The notes: generated by a model not told the origin, from the letters alone. Positions 1 to 8,688 are shown, counted from the stretch's first letter. The stretch is 64,000 nucleotides of DNA from an uncultured Fidelibacterota bacterium (GCA_902615915.1 CACMQQ010000001.1:222801-286800); one strand, 5' to 3'. Numbers and translations: made by a program.

Positions 1-609
1 AATGGATTAAGACTACCTCCTAAAATAGCACCAATTCAAGTTGTAGTTGTTCCGATTTTTAAAGATGAAGATCAAAAAAAAGCTATAAAAAGCTTTATTA
101 TGAATCAAATACAGGACCTTAAAAATGAAAATATTAGAATTTATGAAGACTGGTCCGATAGACGGCCTGGTTCAAAATTTAATCATTGGGAGCTTAAAGG
201 AGTTCCAATTAGAATTGAGATAGGCCAAAGGGATATATTAAATGAAGAATTAGTGCTTTATCGAAGAGATAAAAATGAGAAGAGTAATATTAAAATAGAT
301 GATTTTGTTAATATAGTAAAAAAGACCCTGCGCGATATTCAGACAAACTTATTTTTAGAGGCAAAAAATTTTCAAGTTAAAAATACCCATAATGTTAAAA
401 ACTTTGATGAATTTAAAACTGTTATTGAGAATGAGGGTGGTTTTATAAAGTGCGGATGGGATGGCACTTCAGAAACGGAGTCCAGAATTAAAGAGCTGAC
501 TAAAGCCACAATTAGAGTGATTCCATTTGAGCAAGATATTGATCAATTAAAATGTATTTACTCTAACAAAAAAGCGAAATATGAAGTGATTTTCGCCAAG
601 GCATATTAA
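1..609 (+). CDS. proS: Prolyl-tRNA synthetase, C-terminal part (5' truncated by window)
   Basis: This is the last 202 residues of a class II aminoacyl-tRNA synthetase that charges tRNA-Pro with proline in the cytoplasm. The reading frame is open from base 1, so the ATG at 100 is internal. Visible hallmarks of the archaeal/eukaryal-type (ProS type 3) enzyme are the GLRLPPKIAPIQVVVVPI segment at the start of the anticodon-binding domain, RPGSKFNHWELKGVPIRIEIG, and the conserved C-terminal end FAKAY. The C-terminal zinc-type domain is present (CGWDGTSETESRIKE through ATIRVIPF), but only one cysteine of the usual cluster is obvious, so zinc binding is doubtful. The catalytic core lies outside the window. 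The stop codon is followed directly by recO. Confidence 0.93.
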   Translation, partial: NGLRLPPKIAPIQVVVVPIFKDEDQKKAIKSFIMNQIQDLKNENIRIYEDWSDRRPGSKFNHWELKGVPIRIEIGQRDILNEELVLYRRDKNEKSNIKIDDFVNIVKKTLRDIQTNLFLEAKNFQVKNTHNVKNFDEFKTVIENEGGFIKCGWDGTSETESRIKELTKATIRVIPFEQDIDQLKCIYSNKKAKYEVIFAKAY

Positions 610-610
610 T

Positions 611-1297
611 ATGGTCCAAAAATCGCTAGCTATTGTTTTAAATAGATTTAGTTATGGAGAATCAAGTATTATTACAAAGTGCTTTTTAAAAGATTATGGC
701 AAAATAAGTTTTATCGTACATGGTGCAAAAAATAAAAAAAATTTTAAAAATTCATATTTTCAACCTGGCAACTACTTAGAGCTTTTATTTTATTACAGAC
801 CAAACAGAAATCTGCAGACAATATCAAAAGCAACCTTTCAGAATCAATGGGTTTCAATTCATAAAGATTTTATTAAAATATCATATGTGATGGCAATCGT
901 TGAACTAGCTGATAAGTGTACATCTGACATAGATAAAAATGATGAATTATTCAAAGAATTAATCAACGCTATTAGCTTAATAGAGACTAAAAGAAATCAA
1001 ATGAATTTAGTTTTTTGGAATTTTCAGTACCAGTTATTAAGGGTTTTAGGATTTAAGCCAGATTTCAATCAATCAGAGCTGGATCATAGTATATTGCCGA
1101 ACCCCTTTGCAGGTCCTAACTCAAAAAAAATTTTCCACGATTTTGAAAGACAAGCTATAGATTTTAATGCAAACCACAAAATAACTCAAATAGATAGACT
1201 AGCAATTAGCGACTATTTGAATTGTTGCTTTAACATTCAATTTGAAAATATTAAAAATTTAAAATCTTTTGAAGTCTTGAAACAATGTATGGTTTAA
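611..1297 (+). CDS. recO: DNA repair protein RecO
   Basis: RecO works with RecR (and RecF) to load RecA onto SSB-coated single-stranded DNA in recombinational repair. The 228-residue length fits the family. The first ~80 residues match the RecO OB-fold pattern: a start of the type AIVLNRFSYGESS, then KDYGKISFIVHGAK and FQPGNYLELLFYYRPNR. The helical C-terminal part lacks the paired CxxC zinc motif found in many RecO proteins; its cysteines are scattered. The ATG lies one base after the proS stop, so translation is probably coupled to proS. The assignment rests on the N-terminal domain. Confidence 0.88.
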   Translation: MVQKSLAIVLNRFSYGESSIITKCFLKDYGKISFIVHGAKNKKNFKNSYFQPGNYLELLFYYRPNRNLQTISKATFQNQWVSIHKDFIKISYVMAIVELADKCTSDIDKNDELFKELINAISLIETKRNQMNLVFWNFQYQLLRVLGFKPDFNQSELDHSILPNPFAGPNSKKIFHDFERQAIDFNANHKITQIDRLAISDYLNCCFNIQFENIKNLKSFEVLKQCMV

Positions 1298-1312
1298 CTT
1301 CATTAAGATATA

Positions 1313-2140
1313 ATGAATTATCAATACCAATCTGATAGCAATAATCTTTCCTTTGGGCCAAGATTATTTCCAAATGCAATTAAACAGCTTTTGTTAATTA
1401 ACTTAATTATTTTTTTATTAAGGAGCATAGCTCAAGATCAATTTGATTTAGCTCAAATCTTTGGTCTTTCGCCATCTAATTTTTGGCCGATGGTTTGGCA
1501 GCCAGTAACATATATGTTTATGCATGGAGACTTTTTCCATTTATTCATGAACATGTTTGTACTCTGGATGTTTGGTTCAGAAATGGAATCTTTGTGGGGT
1601 AAAAAAGAATTTTTAAAGTATTATTTTATAACAGGAATTGGCTCAGGTTTAATTTGGGCCTTATTTAATTTGAATAATCCTTTATCTTTATTAATTGGGG
1701 CAAGCGGTTCCATTTATGGCATTTTATTGGCCTATGGTATAACTTTCCCTGAAAGAAAAATTCTAATTTACTTTTTGTTTCCTGTTAAAGTTAAATATTT
1801 TGTTGTTTTTTTAGGAGCTATAGCTTTTTTCTCTGCAATGGGTTCAGCGGGTAGCAATGTTAGCCATTTAACACACTTATCAGGAATGATTGTTGGATTA
1901 TTCTATTTAAAACAAAAAAAGCATGAATCTACACTTAGATATATTTTGAAATCTAAAATTAACCAACAAAAAGAAAACAAAATTAAAAAATTAAAAGAAA
2001 ATAAAATCAAAATTCAAAAAAATATTGATATCTTGTTAGATAAAATTCAAAAGGAAGGTTTTGATTCTTTAACATCGCTGGAAAAAAAACAGTTATACAA
2101 ACAAAGCAAATTTTTAGGAAAAGATATCGACAAAAATTAA
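1313..2140 (+). CDS. Rhomboid-family intramembrane serine protease
   Basis: This is a polytopic inner-membrane protease that would cleave transmembrane substrates. The catalytic motif GASGSIYG is at residues 129-136 with Ser131 as nucleophile. The partner His188 lies in SHLTHLSG of a later membrane helix. The HGDFFHLFMN segment (71-80) is the usual rhomboid helix-2 signature. About six hydrophobic segments fill residues 25-200. The remaining ~75 residues form a Lys-rich, probably coiled-coil tail ending in a segment of the type DSLTSLEKKQLYKQSK, seen on rhomboids of the Bacteroidetes side of the tree. The last 4 bases overlap the end of the convergent divIC-like gene. The substrate is unknown. 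Confidence 0.92.
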   Translation: MNYQYQSDSNNLSFGPRLFPNAIKQLLLINLIIFLLRSIAQDQFDLAQIFGLSPSNFWPMVWQPVTYMFMHGDFFHLFMNMFVLWMFGSEMESLWGKKEFLKYYFITGIGSGLIWALFNLNNPLSLLIGASGSIYGILLAYGITFPERKILIYFLFPVKVKYFVVFLGAIAFFSAMGSAGSNVSHLTHLSGMIVGLFYLKQKKHESTLRYILKSKINQQKENKIKKLKENKIKIQKNIDILLDKIQKEGFDSLTSLEKKQLYKQSKFLGKDIDKN

Positions 2141-2460
2141 CGATCTTTCTCTATAACCTTAAATATTCTTTCATTTGGTTTTGCCATGCGATATTTTTCT
2201 CTTGCTAATTTTTCAATATGTTTTTTATCATTTCTCAATAATGTTTTTTCTTTTTCTAGATCAATCTTTTGCTGTCTTAAAAGAGCTATTTCCTCTTGAA
2301 TCTGTTGACGTTTTTTTGATAATTGGTAAAGCTCGATAACTCCATGGTTGCCAAATATAAAAATAATTATGAGTGATATCCCAATTATACTCAAAGCCCC
2401 TTTAACGAGCTGCCTCTGAAGTTTGTTAAACGATTGTTTCAGCTTTTTTTTATTTCTCAT
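2137..2460 (-). CDS. FtsB/DivIC-like septum formation initiator
   Basis: This is a small bitopic cell-division protein of 107 residues. It has a basic cytoplasmic N-terminus (residues 1-20), a single transmembrane segment (about 22-38, GALSIIGISLIIIFIFG) and a periplasmic coiled coil (about 45-85, rich in Q, E, K and L at heptad spacing). The distal motif KLAREKYRMAKPNERIFKV is typical of FtsB/DivIC. In well-studied bacteria such proteins bridge FtsL and FtsQ in the divisome. The gene lies 2 nt downstream of eno, the usual eno-ftsB neighbourhood, which supports the call. Its 3' end overlaps the convergent rhomboid gene by 4 nt. Confidence 0.88.
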   Translation of the reverse strand: MRNKKKLKQSFNKLQRQLVKGALSIIGISLIIIFIFGNHGVIELYQLSKKRQQIQEEIALLRQQKIDLEKEKTLLRNDKKHIEKLAREKYRMAKPNERIFKVIEKDR

Positions 2461-2462
2461 TT

Positions 2463-3746
2463 TTAAAAATATTTTGATAATGAAAGAGGTTCATATAAAG
2501 CATTGTCATTTAAATTTTCCTCAATTCTGAGTAGTTGATTATATTTAGACACTCTATCAGTTCTACACAATGAACCTGCCTTTAATTGGCCAGCGTTTAG
2601 CCCAACTGCTAAATCGGAAATAGTAGTATCTTCGGTCTCTCCTGACCTGTGAGAAATCATCGTAGAGATGCCGTTTTTTTTCGCAAGATTAATTGTGTCA
2701 ATAGTTTCTGTTATAGTCCCAATTTGATTTAATTTTATTAAAATTGAATTAATGGCATCATGTTCTATAGCCTTTTCTAAAAATAACTTATTAGTAACCG
2801 TTAGATCATCTGCAACTATTTGGCATTTAGCTCCTATTGATTTATTTAATTCTTTCCACCCCTTCCAATCATTTTCATCTAATCCATCTTCGATTGAAAT
2901 TATCGGGTAATTATTTATCAGTGTTTCATAATATTTTATCATTTCATTTGATGTTAGCATTCTTTTTTCTGATAGGAGATGATACTTATTCTTATGGAAA
3001 ATTTCACTTGCCGCAACATCTAATGCTATAAAAATATCCTTAAAGGGTTTGTAGCTGGTTTTTTCAATCGCCTCAAGAACTAACTCAATTGCTTGTATGT
3101 TAGATTTAAGATTTGGAGCAAAACCGCCTTCATCTCCTACAGCAGTAATATGCCCTTGGGCTTGTAAGATTTCTTTTAATGAGTGAAAAATTTCTGATCC
3201 CATTTGTATTGCGTGTGAAAAAGATTTCGCACCAACAGGAACAATCATGAATTCTTGGATATCTACATTATTGTTCGCATGGCTTCCCCCATTTAGAATA
3301 TTCATAAATGGAATGGGTAGATTGTACTTTAACCCTTCACCTTCATTAAAATCTTTAAATAAAGGAATATTTTTAGCTATGGCTCTACAATGCGCTGTTG
3401 CTAATGATACTCCTAAAATAGCATTTGCCCCTAAATTTTTTTTATTTTCAGTTCCATCAATTTCAAGTAATTTGCTATCAATTTGTTTTTGGTTTTCAAT
3501 ATTAAGACCTATTATTTCTTTCTTTATTATTTTATTAATATTTTTTACTGCTTTTAATACACCTTTTCCTCTATATCTAGCTACATCATTGTCTCTTAAC
3601 TCTAATGCTTCTTTAGTACCAGTTGATGCACCAGAAGGCACAATTGCTCTACCTGATTTGTTTCCATCGATATGAATTTCAACCTCAATGGTAGGATTTC
3701 CCCTGGAATCTAAGACTTCTCTTCCAATTACATTCTTTATATTCAT
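2463..3746 (-). CDS. eno: Enolase (phosphopyruvate hydratase)
   Basis: Enolase interconverts 2-phosphoglycerate and phosphoenolpyruvate in glycolysis and gluconeogenesis. The full-length 427-residue protein starts with the classic [20 protein letters not shown]. It contains the metal-binding [11 protein letters not shown] and ADDLTVTN segments, catalytic Lys338 in ILIKLNQIG, and the [10 protein letters not shown] loop with His366. No key residue is missing. The gene is the first of an eno-divIC pair, divergent from the small membrane-protein genes that begin at 3986. PEP is also the input of the aro pathway encoded at the far end of the window. Confidence 0.98.
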   Translation of the reverse strand: MNIKNVIGREVLDSRGNPTIEVEIHIDGNKSGRAIVPSGASTGTKEALELRDNDVARYRGKGVLKAVKNINKIIKKEIIGLNIENQKQIDSKLLEIDGTENKKNLGANAILGVSLATAHCRAIAKNIPLFKDFNEGEGLKYNLPIPFMNILNGGSHANNNVDIQEFMIVPVGAKSFSHAIQMGSEIFHSLKEILQAQGHITAVGDEGGFAPNLKSNIQAIELVLEAIEKTSYKPFKDIFIALDVAASEIFHKNKYHLLSEKRMLTSNEMIKYYETLINNYPIISIEDGLDENDWKGWKELNKSIGAKCQIVADDLTVTNKLFLEKAIEHDAINSILIKLNQIGTITETIDTINLAKKNGISTMISHRSGETEDTTISDLAVGLNAGQLKAGSLCRTDRVSKYNQLLRIEENLNDNALYEPLSLSKYF

Positions 3747-3926
3747 TAATTAATATCCTATGTTTAAAATAAAATTTATGTGATATAAAATCTTTTATGT
3801 AAATATTTTTTATGTATGTTTGTAAAGATTATTGTTTATTCAATTATTATTTTTAAATTCAAACTGATGCAACTAGTTTTCATTGAAACTTGCAAGCAAA
3901 ATTTTAAGTGAAAGAATTGAAAGAAT

Positions 3927-3953
3927 AAGGGGCGTTAATTGCCCTTTTTTTTT
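3927..3953 (+). terminator. Intrinsic-terminator-like hairpin in the leader of the small-protein operon
   Basis: GGGC (3930-3933) can pair with GCCC (3941-3944) across a 7-nt loop. The stem extends by G-U and A-U pairs into a run of nine T (3945-3953). This is the form of a factor-independent terminator for rightward transcription. No + strand gene lies upstream, since eno runs left from 3746. The hairpin therefore sits in the 5' leader of the gene starting at 3986, or ends a short non-coding RNA. Confidence 0.6.
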
Positions 3954-3972
3954 GCTCAGTACAACATAATTC

Positions 3973-3980
3973 AAGGAGGA
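3973..3980 (+). promoter_or_regulatory. Near-perfect Shine-Dalgarno site of small gene A
   Basis: AAGGAGGA lies 5 nt before the ATG at 3986. It is one of the strongest ribosome binding sites in a window where many genes start at TTG with weak or no visible site. It suggests high translation of the small protein. Gene B has AAGGAG at 4248-4253. Confidence 0.75.
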
Positions 3981-3985
3981 ACCTA

Positions 3986-4195
3986 ATGGCTGATTTTACT
4001 TCATCTGTCCAAGGTATTGCTAATTCTGTAGTTAGCTTAGTTAAAGCACTAATTGTCATGTTCGTATTTGTGAACATACTTTACTCCACTGGGTTTGACC
4101 CAATTGGTGGAATTGTAGATCTTGTAGAATCCTTTTTAGACGGTGGATTCTCTGGTCTATTGGCCTTGTTAATTTTTGTTTCTTTTGCGGGTTAA
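3986..4195 (+). CDS. Small double-span membrane protein A (unknown function)
   Basis: I do not recognise a family for this 69-residue hydrophobic protein. Two membrane segments are visible, about residues 17-34 (VSLVKALIVMFVFVNILY) and 54-68 (GGFSGLLALLIFVSF), joined by a loop containing GFDPIGGIVDLVESFLD. It aligns without gaps to the next gene's product over 52 residues with about 21 identities, so the two are tandem paralogs. The shared core is a DxGFxGLLAL pattern at the start of the second span. A strong Shine-Dalgarno site and flanking hairpins suggest abundant expression. Size and topology recall pilin-like (VirB2-type), holin-like or bacteriocin-like peptides, but no motif supports any of these. 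Confidence 0.75.
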   Translation: MADFTSSVQGIANSVVSLVKALIVMFVFVNILYSTGFDPIGGIVDLVESFLDGGFSGLLALLIFVSFAG

Positions 4196-4200
4196 CCAGT

Positions 4201-4234
4201 AGAAAATAGGGATAGCTCTTGCACCCTTCTTTCT
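4201..4234 (+). other. Intercistronic RNA hairpin between the two small genes
   Basis: AGAAA (4201-4205) pairs with TTTCT (4230-4234), and AGGG (4208-4211) with CCCT (4224-4227), separated by a 2x2 internal mismatch and closing a 12-nt loop. The stem may extend outward by two pairs (4199-4200 with 4235-4236). There is no T run after it, so it is more likely an RNA-stability, processing or partial-readthrough element than a terminator. Confidence 0.4.
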
Positions 4235-4260
4235 GCTTAAATAATCTAAGGAGACATTAA

Positions 4261-4476
4261 ATGAAAAAGGCCTTTGAAACCGTAACCTCTTTTATAAATG
4301 ATGTGACCGGTCTGTTACAAGGGCTTGTAGTTCTTGGAATCGTCGTCGGTATATTGTTCAATGACTATTTTGGTGTCATTACAGCAATTGGCGATCTAAT
4401 GGCAAAATTTGGCGATGCTGGGTTTGCTGGTTTGCTCGCTCTTATGTTAATAGTTTTTTGGTATAACAAAAACTAA
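4261..4476 (+). CDS. Small double-span membrane protein B, paralog of A (unknown function)
   Basis: This 71-residue protein has two hydrophobic segments, about residues 18-34 (LLQGLVVLGIVVGILF) and 51-67 (AGFAGLLALMLIVFW). They are separated by a short loop with GVITAIGDLMAKFGD, and the tail YNKN is polar. It is homologous to the preceding gene (about 40% identity over 52 aligned residues by hand count) but differs in its N-terminus. Its own Shine-Dalgarno site AAGGAG lies 7 nt upstream. A strong terminator follows 17 nt after the stop, so genes A and B form a two-gene transcription unit. No function can be assigned; two paralogs in tandem could make a hetero-oligomer. Confidence 0.75.
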   Translation: MKKAFETVTSFINDVTGLLQGLVVLGIVVGILFNDYFGVITAIGDLMAKFGDAGFAGLLALMLIVFWYNKN

Positions 4477-4493
4477 AAAAGCAGGTTAAATTT

Positions 4494-4536
4494 GGGGCGC
4501 TTTTGAATATTATTCATAATATAAAGCGCCTCTTTT
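4494..4536 (+). terminator. Strong rho-independent terminator after the small-protein pair
   Basis: GGGGCGCTTT (4494-4503) pairs over ten positions, including one G-U, with AAAGCGCCTC (4523-4532), and TTTT follows at 4533. The 19-nt loop holds a small inner inverted repeat (GAAT with ATTC). This is one of the few convincing terminators in the window and closes the two-gene operon before the amidase gene. Confidence 0.8.
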
Positions 4537-4593
4537 CATATTTATATTTCACAATAAAGCTTTTCTAATTTTTAAAAACTTAATCTTAGTTTA

Positions 4594-6084
4594 ATGAAAA
4601 TCTTTTTTTATGTATTTCTTCGTTTTTTACTGGTAAGCTCTTTTATTCAAGCTTCGAACATTAAAGTTATCAACAGAGTTGATGAATCTGTCAATAATCT
4701 TGAGACACTTGAAACTATTAATGGTCACTTTATATCCGTAAATGAAATTTCCAAGTTATTATCCAATAGAGCTCCCTTTGTAAACAATGAAAGAGAAAAG
4801 ATAGTATTATATGTAAGAGACAGTAGAGTAAAAATATCTGCCAATACGAGCTTTATCTTAGTTGATGATAGAGTTTTTCAATTGCCAACCTACTGTCTAT
4901 GGATTAATGGTGATCTATATATTGCCGCTGCATCTTTTTTTGAGATAATAAAAAGAACAATATTGCCTGGAATATCTTTTAACAAAAACAATTTAACCCT
5001 TGAGTTAAATATAAAAGAATTTAATATTAACAGTATCAAAATAGCTCAAAAAGCAAATGGGACTATTTTACGAATTAAAACCAAAGAACCATTTCCTGAA
5101 GGCAACATAAGCTCTTTTTTTCATGAAAATGGATGGTTTTATATTACTGTGGCTAATAGTCTAGTTGATACAACTGAATTAAGAAAAAGCGACCCAAAAG
5201 GAGTAATTAAAAAAATAGCAGCTGATCAACTAGGTAATACTTCTCAGCTTGCTTTTCAGATGAGAACAAAAGTTGAAAGTCATGATATATATCAAAGCAA
5301 AGACCCATCGGAAATTGTGGTTTCTCTCAGAACTAGAGTTACTGATGACATATCACGTATTAGCAAAGTTAGAGATAGGTGGAAAATTGATACTATCGTA
5401 CTTGATGCAGGTCATGGAGGAAAGGATCCAGGAACAATGAGCAAAAATGGAACTATGGAAAAAAATATAGTTCTAGATATAGTTAAAAGAGTCGGACTTT
5501 CACTTGAAAAAAATACAAAAATGAATGTTATATATACGAGGGAAGAGGATGTGTTTGTTCCACTTTGGATGAGAACTAAATTGGCCAATGAATCAAATGG
5601 TAAAATGTTTATAAGTGTGCATGCAAATCATAGCCATAATAGATCTGCATATGGGTTTGAAACATACTTATTAAGACCTGGCAAAACACAAGACGCGATT
5701 GAAGTTGCATCAAGAGAAAATGAAGTGATTAAGTTTGAAGATAAGTCTGATGAAAGGTATAAAAATCTATCAGGTGAAAACTTAATAATGGCAACCATGG
5801 CTCAAAGTATGTTTATGAAAGAAAGTGAAGAGCTAGCTTCAATGATTCAGCAAGAAATGGGTAAAACTGTAAAATCTAAAAATAGAGGTGTTAAGCAAGC
5901 AGGTTTTCAAGTTTTAATTGGCGCAAGTATGCCAAATGTATTAATAGAAGTTGGTTTTGTATCGAACGCCAATGAAGAAAGAAACTTAAAGAATGCTAAG
6001 CATAGGCAAGATATAGCGTACGCTATTTATAAAGCTATAGTAAAATTTAGATATTCTAGAGAAAAGTACCTCTCAGAAAATTAA
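4594..6084 (+). CDS. N-acetylmuramoyl-L-alanine amidase (Amidase_3), secreted
   Basis: This is a zinc peptidoglycan hydrolase that cuts the MurNAc-L-Ala bond, acting in the periplasm during wall turnover or daughter-cell separation. Residues 1-20 form a signal peptide (FLRFLLVSSFIQA). Residues ~30-250 are a beta-rich N-terminal region, possibly AMIN-like wall-targeting. The catalytic domain begins at ~265 with DAGHGGKDPG. Probable zinc ligands are His274, Glu289 (MEKNIVLD) and His343 (ISVHANHS), and Glu452 in VLIEVGFVSN is the catalytic acid. The enzyme appears intact at 496 residues. It is followed 5 nt later by folC. Confidence 0.92.
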   Translation: MKIFFYVFLRFLLVSSFIQASNIKVINRVDESVNNLETLETINGHFISVNEISKLLSNRAPFVNNEREKIVLYVRDSRVKISANTSFILVDDRVFQLPTYCLWINGDLYIAAASFFEIIKRTILPGISFNKNNLTLELNIKEFNINSIKIAQKANGTILRIKTKEPFPEGNISSFFHENGWFYITVANSLVDTTELRKSDPKGVIKKIAADQLGNTSQLAFQMRTKVESHDIYQSKDPSEIVVSLRTRVTDDISRISKVRDRWKIDTIVLDAGHGGKDPGTMSKNGTMEKNIVLDIVKRVGLSLEKNTKMNVIYTREEDVFVPLWMRTKLANESNGKMFISVHANHSHNRSAYGFETYLLRPGKTQDAIEVASRENEVIKFEDKSDERYKNLSGENLIMATMAQSMFMKESEELASMIQQEMGKTVKSKNRGVKQAGFQVLIGASMPNVLIEVGFVSNANEERNLKNAKHRQDIAYAIYKAIVKFRYSREKYLSEN

Positions 6085-6089
6085 AAAAA

Positions 6090-7331
6090 TTGCATTCACA
6101 ATTACAATTTCTATATTCTCTGAGAAGACTTGGCATTAAAACTGGTTTAGAGCACACACTTTTCTTGTTAAATCACGTTGATAATCCACATAAAAATTTT
6201 CCCTCTATCCACGTCGCTGGTACAAACGGAAAAGGGTCAACTTGTTTAATGATTAGCTCTATCTTAAAAAGTATGAATTTAAAAGTTGGTACATATACAT
6301 CTCCTCATTTAATTAAATTCAATGAAAGGATAAGAGTTAATAATATTGAGATTAAGGATAAGTACATCTGTTCATTTTTAGAGCAAAATGAACGAAAAAT
6401 TAAACAGATTAAATCAACCTTTTTTGAGACAACAACAGCAATGGCTTTTTCATATTTCAATGATCAGAAAGTTGATGTTGCTGTTATTGAGACAGGGCTT
6501 GGTGGTAGGCTCGACTCAACAAACGTATTGCAGCCCAAAGTTACTGTTTTAACATCAATTTCACTAGACCATACAAAAATACTTGGAAGCAGCCTGGAGC
6601 AAATTGCATTTGAGAAATGTGGTATTATAAAAAAAAAAATACCTCTCGTTTCTGCTATTCAAAAAAAGAAAGTAGAGCTTATAATAAGAAATAAAACTAA
6701 TGAATTAGAAGCTCCATATTTAGAAATTGAAGAACCAAAAAAGATTACGCTTACATCAAATGGAACAAAATTCATTTATCAAAACAATCATTACGAAACT
6801 CCATTAGTGGGCTATCATCAAGCTTTTAATGCTGCATTAGCTTTTGAAGCCTGCAATATTTTTTTGGATAATTTATCGATAAAGCAAATTAATCATGGTC
6901 TAAAAAAGACTGTTTGGAAAGGAAGATTTCAAAAAATTTGTGATGATCCAATTATTTACTATGATGTTGCACATAATTATGATGGTATTTTATCAACTAT
7001 TAATTCTCTAGAATCTATCTACAAAAAAAAGCCGATAGGTTTATTTGTTATGAAAAGTGATAAAGAAGCAAATTTAATAATAAAAGCTGTCGATGAAAGA
7101 TTTTATAAGTTAATTTTGTCTGGATCCGAAGAAAACGGCTTAATGACTGGATCTGATTTAGCAAACCTCTTTGAAAGCCATGGTTGTGTTAATTTTTTGC
7201 TAGTTAAAGATCTAGAAGTGGCAATTGATTATTTAAGAAAAATATCTAAAGCTCAAAATACGCCAGGATTAATTTTTGGAAGTCATTACATATCTGAAAC
7301 TGTTTTCAATAAATTTGGTATTTTAGCTTGA
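6090..7331 (+). CDS. folC: Bifunctional folylpolyglutamate/dihydrofolate synthase
   Basis: FolC adds glutamate to dihydropteroate and extends the polyglutamate tail of folates, using ATP, in the cytoplasm. The 413-residue Mur-ligase-type protein has the P-loop HVAGTNGKGS at residues 41-50, YTSPHLIKFNERI soon after, the ETGLGGRLDSTN segment and ISLDHTKILG. The central YHQAFNAALA motif is also present. The only sensible start is TTG at 6090, 5 nt after the amidase stop, because the family N-terminus (LYSLRRLGIKTGLEH) begins almost at once. The C-terminal domain is shorter and more divergent than the ATPase domain. Confidence 0.94.
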   Translation: MHSQLQFLYSLRRLGIKTGLEHTLFLLNHVDNPHKNFPSIHVAGTNGKGSTCLMISSILKSMNLKVGTYTSPHLIKFNERIRVNNIEIKDKYICSFLEQNERKIKQIKSTFFETTTAMAFSYFNDQKVDVAVIETGLGGRLDSTNVLQPKVTVLTSISLDHTKILGSSLEQIAFEKCGIIKKKIPLVSAIQKKKVELIIRNKTNELEAPYLEIEEPKKITLTSNGTKFIYQNNHYETPLVGYHQAFNAALAFEACNIFLDNLSIKQINHGLKKTVWKGRFQKICDDPIIYYDVAHNYDGILSTINSLESIYKKKPIGLFVMKSDKEANLIIKAVDERFYKLILSGSEENGLMTGSDLANLFESHGCVNFLLVKDLEVAIDYLRKISKAQNTPGLIFGSHYISETVFNKFGILA

Positions 7332-7430
7332 AATTTTGTAATATCTCAAAGTTACTATATATACCCTAATTTCCCTGAGGCGGAATTTCCTTATTTTGAA
7401 ATATAATTTATTACCTACTTAGGTTGACAA

Positions 7431-8678
7431 ATGAATGTAAGTGAATTACAAAAACTAAAAATTAAAGAACTAGCAGAGTTTGCTGAGAAATTAAAAATTG
7501 ATAGCTATTCAGGAATGAATCGCCAGGAGCTCATTGTCAAGATACTTGAATACCAGGTAGAAAATGATGTGGGAATTACTGCTAAGGGTGTCCTAGAAGT
7601 TTTAAACGAAGGTTATGGTTTTTTAAGAAGTCCGGATTTTAATTATTTACCTGGCCCAGATGACATTTATGTTAGCCCTTCTCAGATTAAAAGGTTTGGC
7701 TTAAGGACTGGACATGAAGTTGAGGGTAAGATTCGACCTCCAAAATCCAAAGAAAGATTTTATGCACTACTAAAAGTTGATACTGTTAACGATAAAGAGC
7801 CATCTAAATTGAAAGAAGCTATTTTATTCGATAATCTGACACCGCTTTATCCCGATTCTAAATTTAACCTAGAAGTAAATCCGAAAGATCTATCTACCAG
7901 AGTAATGGATCTTATATCTCCAATTGGCAAAGGACAAAGGGGGTTGCTTGTTGCACAGCCAAAAACAGGTAAGACTGTTTTACTGCAAAAAATTGCAAAT
8001 GCAATCACAAAAAATCATAAAGAAGTTCAAATGATAATTCTCTTAATAGATGAGCGCCCTGAAGAAGTAACAGATATGAAAAGAAACGTAGATGCTGAAG
8101 TTGTTAGCTCTACATTTGACGAAGCCCCGGAAAGACATGTAGCTGTTGCAGAGATGGTCATACAAAAAGCAAGAAGAATGGTCGAATTTGGTGAAGATGT
8201 TGTCATTTTACTTGACAGTATTACCAGACTAGGTAGGGCTCATAATGCTGTAATCCCACACAGTGGTAAAATATTATCTGGGGGAGTTGATGCAAATGCT
8301 CTAAAAAAACCAAAGCAATTTTTTGGTGCAGCTAGAAATACTGAAGAAAGTGGAAGTTTAACAATCATAGCTACTGCATTAATCGATACAGGAAGTAGAA
8401 TGGATGAAGTAATCTTTGAAGAGTTTAAAGGCACTGGCAATATGGAACTAGCAATGGATCGTAGGCTCAGCGATAGAAGAATTTACCCTTCTTTTGATTT
8501 AATTAAATCAGGCACAAGAAAAGAAGAGCTCTTGCTTGATAAAAAGGTCCTTGCAAGGATGTGGATACTGAGAAAACTATTAAATGAAATGAATGTAATT
8601 GAAGCAATGGAATTCATTCAAGATAGAATGCGAAGAACCAACACTAATGAAGAGTTTATGGAAACAATGAGCCAATAA
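7431..8678 (+). CDS. rho: Transcription termination factor Rho
   Basis: Rho is the hexameric RNA-dependent ATPase that ends transcription of untranslated RNA. The 415-residue protein starts with the Rho N-terminal helical domain ([16 protein letters not shown]). It continues with the cold-shock-like RNA-binding domain ([29 protein letters not shown], around residues 61-89). The ATPase core carries Walker A AQPKTGKT (175-182), the [10 protein letters not shown]-loop region and the [15 protein letters not shown]alker B segment. It lacks the long N-terminal insertion seen in some phyla. With few intrinsic terminators in the window, Rho may do much of the terminating here (inference). Confidence 0.98.
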   Translation: MNVSELQKLKIKELAEFAEKLKIDSYSGMNRQELIVKILEYQVENDVGITAKGVLEVLNEGYGFLRSPDFNYLPGPDDIYVSPSQIKRFGLRTGHEVEGKIRPPKSKERFYALLKVDTVNDKEPSKLKEAILFDNLTPLYPDSKFNLEVNPKDLSTRVMDLISPIGKGQRGLLVAQPKTGKTVLLQKIANAITKNHKEVQMIILLIDERPEEVTDMKRNVDAEVVSSTFDEAPERHVAVAEMVIQKARRMVEFGEDVVILLDSITRLGRAHNAVIPHSGKILSGGVDANALKKPKQFFGAARNTEESGSLTIIATALIDTGSRMDEVIFEEFKGTGNMELAMDRRLSDRRIYPSFDLIKSGTRKEELLLDKKVLARMWILRKLLNEMNVIEAMEFIQDRMRRTNTNEEFMETMSQ

Positions 8679-8688
8679 TTTTTTTTCG

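Larger units (their letters stand above)
3747..3985. promoter_or_regulatory. Divergent intergenic region, eno versus small membrane-protein genes
   Basis: These 239 AT-rich bases must hold the promoter for eno (leftward) and one for the small genes (rightward). I see no hexamer pair close enough to consensus to name. Besides the intrinsic-terminator-like hairpin annotated separately near the right end, the stretch 3861-3900 has short inverted elements (AAACT with AGTTT, TTGC with GCAA) that could fold in a rightward leader RNA. I found no tRNA-like, riboswitch-like or coding pattern. Confidence 0.4.

Noticed and set aside
3247..3675. 142-codon plus-strand open frame over enolase
   Set aside because: It is antisense to a highly conserved enzyme gene and shows no protein features.
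3986..4476. Holin/toxin or ATP synthase c-subunit identity for the two small proteins
   Set aside because: No lysis gene, antitoxin or ATP synthase gene is adjacent, and the second span lacks the acidic residue of c subunits; size and hydrophobicity alone are not enough.
7350..7395. Possible terminator or regulatory hairpin between folC and rho (TTCC with GGAA)
   Set aside because: Only four continuous pairs form and no T run follows, so it is no better than chance in AT-rich DNA.
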